Assembly (NCBI GenBank): GCA_022782605.1
Contig: JALFMW010000015.1
Span: 1 to 41,194 of the forward strand
DNA: 41,194 bases
Origin: Clostridium sp.
Lineage (GTDB): Bacteria; Bacillota; Clostridia; Peptostreptococcales; Peptostreptococcaceae
Direction of reading: 5' to 3'
The position numbers were made by a program, and so were the translations under genes. A model generated the notes under the pieces. It worked only from the letters and a program-made list of their open reading frames with translations. It was not told the DNA's origin and searched no databases. Positions 1 through 10,600 of the stretch are shown piece after piece. Position 1 is the first letter of the stretch. The number at the start of each line of letters is the position of its first letter.

Positions 1-1
1 T

Positions 2-802
2 GGTTTAACTAAAGAAGTAATTCTAAAAAATTAGAATGGAGGAAATCTTAATCAGATATTAGGAGGAACAGCTAATCCAACTGGAAGTATTATTCAATAG
101 CCTACTGTATAGATTCAAAATACATAGGAAATAGCTTCTAAAATGAAACCTATTACTGATAAAATAAATCAAGATAATTTAGAGAATTTTTAGAATAAAT
201 AGGCACAGACGAAATCATTAATAGGAGCTGGATTTCAAGCAGCACAAGGAATAATGGAAGGATTTAGTTAGGCTAGATAGGTAAAACAACAATATAACCA
301 AAAAGTTGAGGCTGAAAAATAGAAAATATTTAGTCAAGTAGGAACTAATAAGTTATAGTTTGCATAGGAAGGAACAAAGTTACCTTATGAAGAATGGGTA
401 AAAACAGTACCAAAGGATAGATTATCTGATAACTATGATTTAGAACTTGCTTATAAATATTATCCTTTAGAAATGTTAGAAGCATGGAGAACTTCTTCTA
501 TCAAAGATTTAATGGATGGAAAAAATCACTTAGGTTCTGTAGTTGAATTACCTAATGGAGATTACGAATTTGTTAAATTAGGGACTGAAGAAACTAATCC
601 AGAAGTTCATTTTGAAACTGATACTTATAGAGATGGATCTAATGGATTAAAAGAAACTCATAATTTAGTCTTTAAAGATGGAAGATATTGGTATATAAAG
701 AAAACTCCTAAAAAAGAAAACGGAGGAGTATTGGATATTTCCAAATTATCTAATGAAGAAAAAGATACTTTATTACAACTATTATTAAATAAGATGGGAT
801 GA
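2..802 (+). CDS. Partial phage structural protein (5' end outside window), TAG read as Gln
   Basis: The frame is open from the left edge to the TGA at 800-802 (266 residues visible) if TAG is sense. It contains 11 in-frame TAGs, all before about position 366. The visible N-terminal half is Gln-rich and carries a Lys-x-x-x-Gly-Gly stretch near the edge. The C-terminal half has a compact domain from about 385, with the motifs YEEWVKTVPKDRLSD and HLGSVVELPNGDYEFVK, a type I associate with crAss-like structural proteins (memory only). It ends with a GGVLDISK segment that recurs near the C terminus of the gene ending at 5724. Its stop overlaps the next start (ATGA), which suggests translational coupling. 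A virion role is inferred from context; the exact role is unknown. A standard-code reading would give only a 109-aa fragment starting at 473. Confidence 0.8.
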
Positions 803-1368
803 TAAAGATAAAATTGGGTAATAAAGAATATAACGTAAAAGAGGCAAAGTCTATAGAAGAAAGAAGAGATGGACTTTAGAATGTAAAGGAACTGCCTCAA
901 GATGAAGGAATGATATTTTACTTTGATACTCCACAAAATGTTGAAATGTGGATGAGAGATACCTTAATTCCACTTGATATTATCTTTATTAATGAAGATT
1001 AGGAAGTAATAGCTGTAGAATAGGGTAAACCCAATGATGATACTCTTTTAGATCATAATAATACTATGTATGTAGTAGAAGTTAATTCTAATTCAGGAGT
1101 TAAAGTTGGGGACGAACTTGAATTTATGGATGAAGATACTCCAGTAATGAAAGTTCTCGCTCCAGATGGTTCTACTTAGATGGAATTATATGGAGGAGAA
1201 AGAATAGTTTCAAGAAGAGAAACCAAAATAATACTTCGTAAAGCCAAAAAAGCTAATGATAGTAAAAATGATAAAGATTATAAGTCGTTAGGTAAATATA
1301 TATTTAAAGTATTTAAAAAGTAGGATAATAGAGAACCTGAATATGTGAACTCTCCTACTTCTAAATAA
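799..1368 (+). CDS. DUF192 family protein
   Basis: This is a 189-aa protein starting at the ATG that overlaps the previous TGA. Residues 22-63 match the DUF192 signature: an Arg-x-Gly-Leu segment, then DEGMIF, an aromatic stretch, and WMRDTLIPLDIIF (W51, P58, D60). Family members are small beta-rich proteins of unknown biochemical role, often exported in bacteria; this copy has no signal peptide. The frame contains TAGs, for example codon 27 and two in the segment after the motif, and ends in TAA. The last 50 or so residues are Lys-rich and extend beyond the usual domain. Its place between structural genes suggests a virion-associated or assembly role, but that is inference. The family call is secure. 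Confidence 0.82.
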
Positions 1369-1461
1369 TATAAAATAATTTTATTAAATTAAGATATTGT
1401 TTTATTTCCTATTTGTATATAGATTTACTATAAATGAAGTTTAATATTAAACAGTTTATTT
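1369..1461 (+). promoter_or_regulatory. AT-rich gap with a perfect 14-bp palindrome upstream of the 1462 gene
   Basis: This is the largest non-coding gap inside the late block. It holds the palindrome GTTTAATATTAAAC at 1439-1452, ending nine bases before the start codon at 1462. No Shine-Dalgarno-like sequence is visible, which is normal for Bacteroidota. The gap may carry a late promoter or an operator, but I could not match the Bacteroidota -7 element (TAnnTTTG) convincingly. Confidence 0.3.
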
Positions 1462-1806
1462 ATGAGAATTAAAATTAAAAAGTATCAAGAAGGCGGCCAA
1501 ATGCCTGCAGGTCAAGAGCCTGCAACTGCACCTCAAGGTATGGAACAAGAAGCTCCAGCTGGTGCATCTTAGGAATAGGGAGCAGAATAGGCTCCTGAAC
1601 AAGAAGATCCAGTAGCACAATTAGCACAGATGGCTATGCAAGCACTTCAAGGACAAGATTGTCAAGCAGCTATGGCTGTATGCCAAGGTTTTATTGAAAT
1701 GATTCAATAGATGGGCGAAGGCGGTGAACAAGCACCTGAAGAAGCTCCTGAAGGTGAGCCAGTTTATAGAGCAGGAGGTAAGCTTGTAAGAAGAATTAAG
1801 GATTAA
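1462..1806 (+). CDS. Small Gln/Ala/Glu-rich virion-type protein with N-terminal Lys-Gly-Gly motif
   Basis: This is a 114-aa protein that starts MRIKIKKYQEGGQ, runs through a low-complexity Ala/Gln/Glu/Pro region, has a short helical segment with two Cys (QDCQAAMAVCQGF), and ends with RAGGKLVRRIKD. It uses four TAG, fourteen CAA and one CAG codons for Gln and ends in TAA. The basic N-terminus followed by Gly-Gly is nearly the same as in the 643-aa protein starting at 5721 (MKIRIRKLQQGG). I recognise this layout from crAss-like phages, where small proteins of this type sit beside the virion cargo genes. The function is unknown; the shared N-terminal motif suggests a common sorting or processing signal. 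A strong terminator follows directly. Confidence 0.75.
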
Positions 1807-1815
1807 TTCTAATAT

Positions 1816-1850
1816 AAAGGGAGCATAGAACGATCTATGTTCCCTTTTTT
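1816..1850 (+). terminator. Strong rho-independent terminator
   Basis: A 14-bp stem (1816-1829 with 1834-1847) closes a four-base ACGA loop and runs into a T tract (1845-1850, then more T's). One pair is G-T (1823 with 1840). It pairs only in the + strand RNA, which fixes the direction as rightward. It lies ten bases after the stop at 1806 and ends about 22 bases before the next start at 1873. Confidence 0.85.
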
Positions 1851-1872
1851 ATTTTAAATCTATAATATAAAT

Positions 1873-4800
1873 ATGGCTGAACCACAAGAAAATATCTAGA
1901 ATAATTCTAATATATAGAATAATAATATTTAGTCTGGTTCTACCTTTATGGATGGAAACAGAACTATAGATAAAGTTACATTTGAAAATGAAGCATTGAG
2001 AAATTTTCAAGGATTTTTTGATACTTATAAAGATAATTGGTCGAATAAAGATTAGAAAGCTATTCTTGATTAGTACTCTAAAGTTATGGATGCAATACAT
2101 ACAGGTAATATGCCTGGTAGAGCTATTACAGGTAAATTCATAATTAATAATGAGGAGGGATCAGGAATAGATACGAGGCAAGGAGGACCAGGAGAAGTAA
2201 TTGGGTATTATCTTACTTAGATATTAAATGCTCTTCCTTCAAAAGAAGAATAGAGACAGCCTAATAATGTATAGTCTCAATAGAATAGTCCTTTTATTGA
2301 TACTAATAATCTAAATCCCCCAGTATAGCAGTAGAATTAGCAAGAACCTCCTTCAACTTAGCCTCCTGAGCCAACTCAGTCAACTCCTTAGAAAAATCCA
2401 AATAGTGAGATTACTTGGGAAGGATATGTAGATCCAAGTACTCCAGAATTTACAAAAGCAGCTCAACTATTAGCTAAAGGAAATGGAAAAGATCCTAGTT
2501 ACTATGGGTAGATAAAAAGGGTTGTATCTAATGGTAAAAATATATATGTTGGATATTCTAGACCTAAACAGTAGATTAGACCTTTAGGATAGATAAATAA
2601 TATGACTCCTCAATAGAAAGCAGCTAATAGAAAAGTATTTGAAAATGGTGCTGGAGGAATGTAGACAGAAGATTGGTTAAGACTAGGTGCTATGGCACAA
2701 GACATAGGAGCACTAGCAGCTTCGTTTGTTCCTGGATACGGAACAGCAGCTTCTGGTATATTAGGTTTAACTTCAATGGGAACAAACTTAGCAGCCGATT
2801 TAAATGACGAAAGTATGAGTGGATGGGATGTTGCTAAAAATGCAGCAGTAAATACTGGATTAGCGGCTATTGGTTTAATTCCTGGAGGAAAGGCTGCTGG
2901 ACTTGCTAAATATGCTAAATTAGTTCCTAAACTAATAGCTAGAGCAAATGCTATAGGTTTAGTATTTAATAATGATGTAAAGAAATCATTAGCTACTTTA
3001 ACTTCCCATCCTTCTGAACTTACTAATCATGATTTACAAAATCTTTCTTACTTTACATCTTCAATATTAGGCGGAAGAAGAAGTCATTAGGATACTAAAC
3101 TACAGGCTAAAGGTAATGGAATATCTAATATGCAATAGAGGGCAAAGGAAACTAAAGAATTATTTACTCCATTAAAAAATACTAAAGTAGCTACTAATAT
3201 AACTAGTAGATATTAGAAAACAAAAGCATATGTTAATGGATTAAGAAAGAAGCCAGCAGAAGGAGAAACAAGACTAAATAATGCTAAGAAGGCAGCACAA
3301 GAAGTTAAACCAAAGGAAAGAAAGGTAAATACTGAGTAGCAAACTAAAGGAGAACAATTTAAGAGGGAATATGAGCAAAAAGTTAATAAATGGAAAGAGG
3401 AACATCCTACTATAACAAAATATGCTCAAAAGATGCATTTAAAGGATAATTATGAAATGGCTTATGGTATTCATCCTACTGCGTCTAATCCTGCTTAGAA
3501 TTCTTCTTAGACCCAGCAGTCTAATTAGCAAGGAAATAATTAGCCATCTTCAACTACTCAATAGAATACTGTTCAATAGGCTTAGAGTAATCCACAAAGT
3601 ACACCTCAAACATAGTAGCCTAAACAGACCTTAGAATAGAGGAAACAAGAGTATAAGAGGATAGGTCAAACGATTAGTATTTCAGATAGCAATAGAAATC
3701 TAGCTCATTTTAGAAATGTATAGAAAAATAAAATGTCTAAAGAAGATTTAGATAGGTTTGATTAGTTAGTTGCATTAAAGAAAAATAAACCAAAGCAATT
3801 TAGAAGTACTCAATTAAGAGAACTTAGAAATATTATATCTAAATATCAAGGTAATTATTCTGCAAGAAGTTAGGCTTATACAAGGCTTAATAGAATAAGA
3901 AAAGCTCAAAAAGCTACTCAACATACGGAACAAGCTGCAAGTCAAGTATCTTCAAAATCTAATAAAGAAAAGAAACGTACAACTGGTTCTGCTCCTGCAT
4001 TAGTTGAGAAAAAAGGAGGAAGACTTGAATTACTATTAGAATTTAAGAAAAAGGGAGGAATTATTAAAGCTCAAACTGGACTTAAAGTAAGATAGTATGG
4101 ATATAATACTGGTATTGGATTAAATAATGGAACAACTTGGAGAGGAAATATTTTTAACAATTATAAAGATATTTTGCTTGATAATATTTCTAAATATGGT
4201 TAGAAATATGTTGACTATATTAATGGAAGACAAGATGCTCATTATGGAATTTATACATTAGCTAATAACTCAGGAGATTGGAGAAAAACTGCATATTGGG
4301 ATCCTAATAATAAAGTAAAAGATTATCAAACTGAGTATAATGATGGATAGTATCATAATAATTTTAATCAATTAGGTATATCTAAAGCAGCTGAATCTGG
4401 AAGATATAATTTATATGGAACTAGACAAAGAACTTCCGGAGATTGGGGTAAAGAAAATTGGAAAACTGATAATTTATATAGTTAGATAACTGATGACCGT
4501 AGAATCTTAGGAAGAAGAGATACAAATTCCGATGATTGGGATATAAATTCTAATGATTATAAGGAATGGCAAAAATCACTTAATGACAGAGGATATGAAA
4601 TGTATTTGGATCCATAGACCAACTATTATAAGTTACGTCCTCTGTCTGCCCAAAATAATCCTCAAAATGAAAATAATTCTAGTAATAATGAAAATAATAA
4701 TTTAGAAAATTAGGGTCAATTAGGTTCTAACTTAAATTGGAAAAATAGACTTAAAGTAACTGATTTTGTAAATAAACTTAGATAGTATGCTCCAGATATA

Positions 4801-5724
4801 GCCGAGTTCGGAAGGATGCTTTATAACAATAGAGCAACCAATAAAAGAATTGATAAATATTTAACTCATATTCAACCTAACTATATTAATGGGTACGATT
4901 TATATAGACGAGTATATGGCGATTATGGTACTAAGAGTATGTATAATGAGGCCGCTGCAAGAGTTGAATAGTTAGGAAATAGACAAGCCTTAAATACTGC
5001 AGATTAGTCATTAGGATATGCAGCACAATTAGCAGCTCAACCTTAGGCTAATGAAAATAGAGCTAAAGGTAATCTAGTTGATAATGAAAATATAAGAAAT
5101 ACTTATGAGAAAGCTCTTGAATTAGCTTAGCAAAATATTGCAAGAAGAAATGCAGTAGCTACAGCTAATAGTAAAGAAGCTCATGCAGTGGAGAGAGAAA
5201 GAGCTAATATAGAAGCAACAAGAGATGCTGGTATTACAAATAATTGGAATAATTGGATGGCATCTGTTGTTAATAAGATGAATATTGAGAAAAATAAGAA
5301 TGATGCTAGACAAGAATATCTAGATATGTTAGCTTTAGGAACTCCTGAATACGATATTACTAATGATCCAGTAATGTAGGATTACAGAATATAGTATGAA
5401 AGAGCACAAGAAGAAGGAGATTCTAATAAAATGTCTTAGTTAGCTAAAGAAATAGGACAATATAGAACTTATAAAATTAATGAGGCTAGATAGAAATTTG
5501 CAAAGAAGTATGCAGATAAATATCATCTTAATTATGAATATACCCCCACATGGAGACCTTCCATAGCTTTATCTGCGAAAGGGGGAGTTCTTGATGTGTC
5601 TAAATATGCTGCAAAAGATAATGATAGATTAATAAAGTCAATATTAAAAGTAATTGATAATAATGTCTCTTTAGTAAGAGGATTAAAACAACATAGAGAA
5701 CCTTAGGTTAAGATATTAAAATGA
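1873..5724 (+). CDS. Probable virion cargo/ejection protein, 1283 aa, TAG read as Gln
   Basis: This is one continuous frame with many TAGs, ending in TGA. Under the standard code it would break into fragments. The first 270 residues are Asn/Gln/Pro-rich. Residues 272-365 form an Ala/Gly-rich hydrophobic region (for example GYGTAASGILGLTSMG and NTGLAAIGLIPGGKAAG) that looks able to insert in membranes. A second Gln-rich linker follows. Residues 712-729 carry two Lys-Gly-Gly repeats (EKKGG and FKKKGG), and the C-terminal half is rich in aromatic residues and Asn. Near the end (5578-5604) is KGGVLDVSK, shared with the first gene. The last bases overlap the next start (ATGA). I do not recognise a catalytic domain. 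A role as injected internal virion protein is inferred from position and composition. Confidence 0.8.
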
Positions 5725-7652
5725 AAATAAGAATAAGAAAATTACAACAAGGTGGAGGATTTCCTCCCCTTGTTTCTTCTTATGTTCCAGTAACTAATAC
5801 TCCTGTAAGTCCGTTAGCTATGGCTTAGAATTATCCTACTATAGGATTAATTGCTGGAGTTACTTCTGGTACTACTGGTAAAAGTTCCGGGTCTTCTACT
5901 AACGGAGGCGGAATAGATTTAAAAGATACAATGTCTTTATTAAAAGATATGAAAGGATTAGATAATGATGTAATGGCTACTTTAAATTCTTTATAGTAGA
6001 CATAGACTGAGTCTGATTTATTTGGGGATTCTAGTTCAGTGGTAAATCAATACTATAGAAATATTGCTCTAGTAAATAAAGTAGCCTAGAGTAAAGAAAT
6101 GTTTGATAAAGCTAAGAAAAGAGCAGAAGATATTGACTCTTTAAATGAATTAGCTATTACACCATAGGGAGGACTATGGGTAAGGGATAACGAAGGAAAA
6201 CTTGGAGTTGTATCTATAGGCACATATAATTCTAATAAGGATAAATTAAGTGCTATTACTAATGAAGATTTACTTTATGAAAGATAGCACAACCCTAATA
6301 TGAAGTTTCAAAATTCATTGCTTGAATCTGTTGAAGGAAGTACCTCTACTAAACAAATATTAGATACAATTAATAATATTACCTCTAAAATGGGCAGTAC
6401 TGATATAACTCAAGATGGATTTGTAACATCCGATGGTTCCGGAAATCTGCAAGGAGATTTAGGAATTATACAAAAAGGAATAGTTGCATTAAAAAATGCT
6501 GGTTAGTAGAATACGGTAACTATGGGAGTTGCTGGGTTATATCATAGTAAAGTAATAACTTCAGATTAGGCCAATCAAGCAAATGCTGCTATTAAAGCAA
6601 TATGGGGAGCATTAGCCCCAAATTAGCAAGCATTATTAATAGCTAAATCAGATGGCTCTATAGAGAAGGCACAGAATTGGGTTACTAATGTAGTAGCTAA
6701 AGGAATCTCTACTAAAGCAGAATTTACTTCAGAATTTTAGAAATTAGATGATGGTAAATCTTCATCTTCTTCAAACAAAAGTGGTAAAGGTAGTGATGGT
6801 TATGGTGATTTAAATCCTGCAAATAAAGCTGTATTAATGATAGGAACACCAGTTGATATGGGATTTAATACAGGAAGTTCTAATGAATTTCATGCTTATG
6901 GAGTTAGAACAGAACTTGGAAAAACTAGTGGAGAGTTATTTCCTGCATATACTTCATTGTCTGATGCATCATCGTCTACAGTTTCTTCTATACTAAATAT
7001 ACCAGGAACATTCTTAGGGGATTAGCATATTAATGATTAGTTTTAGAATCATGTTCTTATTAGATCTAATGAAGCTTATGTCATGAATCTTCCAGTAAGA
7101 TATGATGCTACTTCAAGGAGTTATGTTCCTGATTTTACATTAGCTACTCGAAAAGATGCAGCTGATAAAGAGATTGAAATGTATCATATACAAGATGCTG
7201 AAGGACAAAATAAAGTATATGAAAAATATAAGTTACCTCCAATGCATAGATTTGATGGAAATCATTGGACTTTAACTACTAATTATAAAAGATTTATGGC
7301 AGTATAGGTAGTTGCTGATGAATAGGCATTTAAGAATCCTGAAGGAGCTTCTACTAATCCTACTTTAGTACCAGTTGATGATACTGAAAGAGAGGAGTAT
7401 GCTAAGAAAATGAAAGAATAGGGAGGAGATAAGAATTATAAATTAGGAAGAGATGGACTTTTTGGTGGTATATTCTCAGGAGATAAAGAAGTATATAGAG
7501 CTACTGCATTTATTCCTGTAAATGGTGATATTACTGATGCTATGTTAGGACTAAAGAGTGGAGTATCCCCACAAAATGCATAGAAGATGTTAGAAAAAGA
7601 ATATGCTGCAAAGAATTACAATATGCCTCCTACTTTATCTTCAATGAAATAA
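5721..7652 (+). CDS. Probable virion cargo protein, 643 aa, N-terminal Lys-Gly-Gly motif
   Basis: The start ATG overlaps the preceding TGA (ATGA). The protein begins MKIRIRKLQQGGGFPPL, closely like the 114-aa protein at 1462. A Ser/Thr/Gly linker follows, then a helical region up to about residue 350. A second low-complexity Ser/Lys/Gly linker (around 6760-6800) leads into a C-terminal beta-type domain from about residue 370, with segments such as VLMIGTPVDMGFNTG and HRFDGNHWTLTTNY. The frame contains many TAGs and ends in TAA. I recognise no enzyme motif. By position next to the giant cargo genes it is likely a virion component, possibly an ejection or capsid-internal protein. The function is not established. 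Confidence 0.78.
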
Positions 7653-7653
7653 T

Positions 7654-10600
7654 ATGGAAAAATAGAATGATTATTTTTTAAATCAATTATATAATCCAGG
7701 ATTTAGTCCTGGAGATTTTGTAAATTTAGGTATTAATACTTCTAATACCTCTTTACAAAATAAAGATGTATATAAAAACTTAGATGCTGTTAGAAATAAT
7801 CCTGCATTACAAACCAATGGAGAGTTTGATGGAGTTAAATTTGATTAGATGTATGCTAAAGCTTTAGCAGGGTATAATTAGATAGCATAGGCTAAATCAA
7901 ACGATGATTTAGCTTCAAGCATGGCTGCTTTTAAAGAAAATATATTTGCCAAACCAGAATAGAGAACTTTAAATGATAATAATAGTACCTATGTAACAAG
8001 AATACTTAATCCTAATAGGCAAACTGGAGGATTTGGAACTTGGGGTTCTTATGAAGAACCAACTATGTCATCTAAAGAAGTAGCTGAATCTAATAAAACA
8101 TATAATCCAAATACTGGAATTTGGGAAGAATCTCCAAATGATAGAGGAGCTATAGGTACATTATTAGATATATTAAACCCCAGTAAGGGTCCTAAAGTTC
8201 TTGATACTTGGGAAGAAGATGGTACTCATACTGATTTTTGGACAGGAGAAAAGATAGAACACCATAAAGGAGAACTTAAATTAGGCCCAGGTGGAGAATA
8301 CCAATATCGCTCTTTAAAGAAAGGAGAAGATATTTATGGAAAGGATGTTTTACATGCTACTGATGTTTTAACAACTGATGGATCTGTTGCAAATAAATAT
8401 GATTTCTTCGATAGTGATGATTTAAATTAGTCTACTGGTAAATCATTACTTAGAGCTGCAGTAAAAATAGTTCCTGCTTTTATTCCAGGAGTTAATACTT
8501 GGTATTTAGGAACAAGAGTTGCTTTAAATGCAGCTGATTTATTCGCTAAATTAGGCAAGATGACATTAGGTACTGATTAGCCTTCTAGTGACTTTTTTAC
8601 AAGACTTGAAGCATTTAATTAGTCTACCTCATTTGGATAGTCTGCTTATTCAACTGGGGATCAAGGAATTGGCACAGTAGGCCATTCTTGGTCTTTAGAA
8701 AACTTAATAGGATTAGCTTCTGATGTATTTACATAGTTAGGAGAACAAAGATGGTTATTTACTCAATTTCCATCTTGGTATAAAGGAGTAAATCCAGCTA
8801 TCTTTAAGAACGGAAAGAAAGGCGAAGAAGCTCTTAATGCTATGTAGAAAGAAGAAGTACTAAAATTTGGAGAAGATGACTTTCTAAAAACAGTAGACTT
8901 AAAGAATATAACTCCTAAAGAACTAACCGATCTTTTTAAAGCTGAATCATTTGCTTATGCAAATGCTCAAATTCAAAGTAAAATGGAAGATGTTTAGAAA
9001 TTAGGAGCATCTATTTCTAAGCTATATATGACAGGAATTACAGTAGCTGATTCGTATGGAGAAGCTAAAAATCAAGGATTATCCGATGCTGAAGCCGCTT
9101 TATTTACATTAGGATATGCTACTGCAGAATATGGATTATTAAGTACGGAACTGGGGGAACATATACTTCCTGAGCTTAAAATACAAAAACAATAGATGAA
9201 AAGTATTGCTCGTACTTTAAGCGGAATTAAATAGGATGTGGATAGTAAAAACTTACCAACTAAGAAATGGTATGAAAGAATATTTAACTTTGGTAAAGAA
9301 GTAGCTACTGGAAATTATAGTAATGCAACCGTAAAAAGTAAAGCGTTAACAGTTGCTGCACATGCATTAGGTGAAGGTACTGAAGAAGTATCTGAAGAGA
9401 TGTTATTAGACTTCTCTAAAGCTTTATTTAATATATAGTAGTCTATGAGAAATAGACCAACTATGGAAACCTTTAATGGCGGAGACGTAGGTCAAGTACT
9501 TGATAGATATGCTTAGAACTTTATTGGAGGTTTACTTGGTGGAGGAATAGCAACTCAGTTGCCTGGGTTTAGAGAATAGTGGAAAAAATTAAATATAACG
9601 GATAATTCACAAGCATGGTAGGAATTTGTTGCTTTAATTAGAAATGGTAAGAAAGATGAATTTTTATCTACTGTTAATAAGATGACTCTTGGAAGTGATG
9701 TATTATCTGCTAAATCTAGTGATGGAACTACTGGAGATGAAGAAGATAATATAGATACTTAGATGAAGACCAACTTAAAAAATGTAGCAGACTTTGTGGA
9801 CGACTTTATATCGTCTGAAGGAGCTAAATATAGTGATGATACTATACTTACTAAATTAGTTGGTATGGATAAAAATTTAAAATTTGCTGCATTAAAAAAT
9901 TCAATTATCTCAGGAAAATATCTATAGGATTATAATACTTTAGTAACAGATATTGTTAATCAGAAAAGTATAATTAGGGATTTAACTACTAATAATACTG
10001 ATCATAAAGTATAGTTAACTACTGAATAGGAATAGAATCTAAAGAAAGCTCAAACTAAACTCCAAGAAGATTAGCAAATTTTACAACAATATAATGATGG
10101 TACTAGATTTAAAGATTATGTTAGACATGCTTTATTTGAGTTAAATCCAGCTATATCTAGTCCATATACAGATAATAATTTTGATTCTTTTGTAAAAAGA
10201 GTTGAAGGAAAACCTTTAAATGAAGTTAATCCAAAAAGGCTAAAAGAACTTCATAAAACATGGGACGATTATTCTCAATTGGATAGAGCAGACCAAATAA
10301 TGGCTGCTTATGATATATTTGAAGCAGTAAATTAGAGAACTTCTGATTTAATTAAATAGCATGTAGACGAATATATAGCTAATAAAAATAATGCTTTAGA
10401 TGCTTCTGAATAGATAGATAGAAGTTTAAAAGTTGGATTTATCAATGAAGCAGAATAGTCTCCTGATACTGCATTAGAATTAATTTCTAGATATTAGAAA
10501 TTTTCTAATATTTAGGGAAAAGGGTCTAGAGCAAATACATTAACAAGCTACTTACTTCATGCTATTGATGGAAGTGATATTAATGTAGATTATTTATTTG

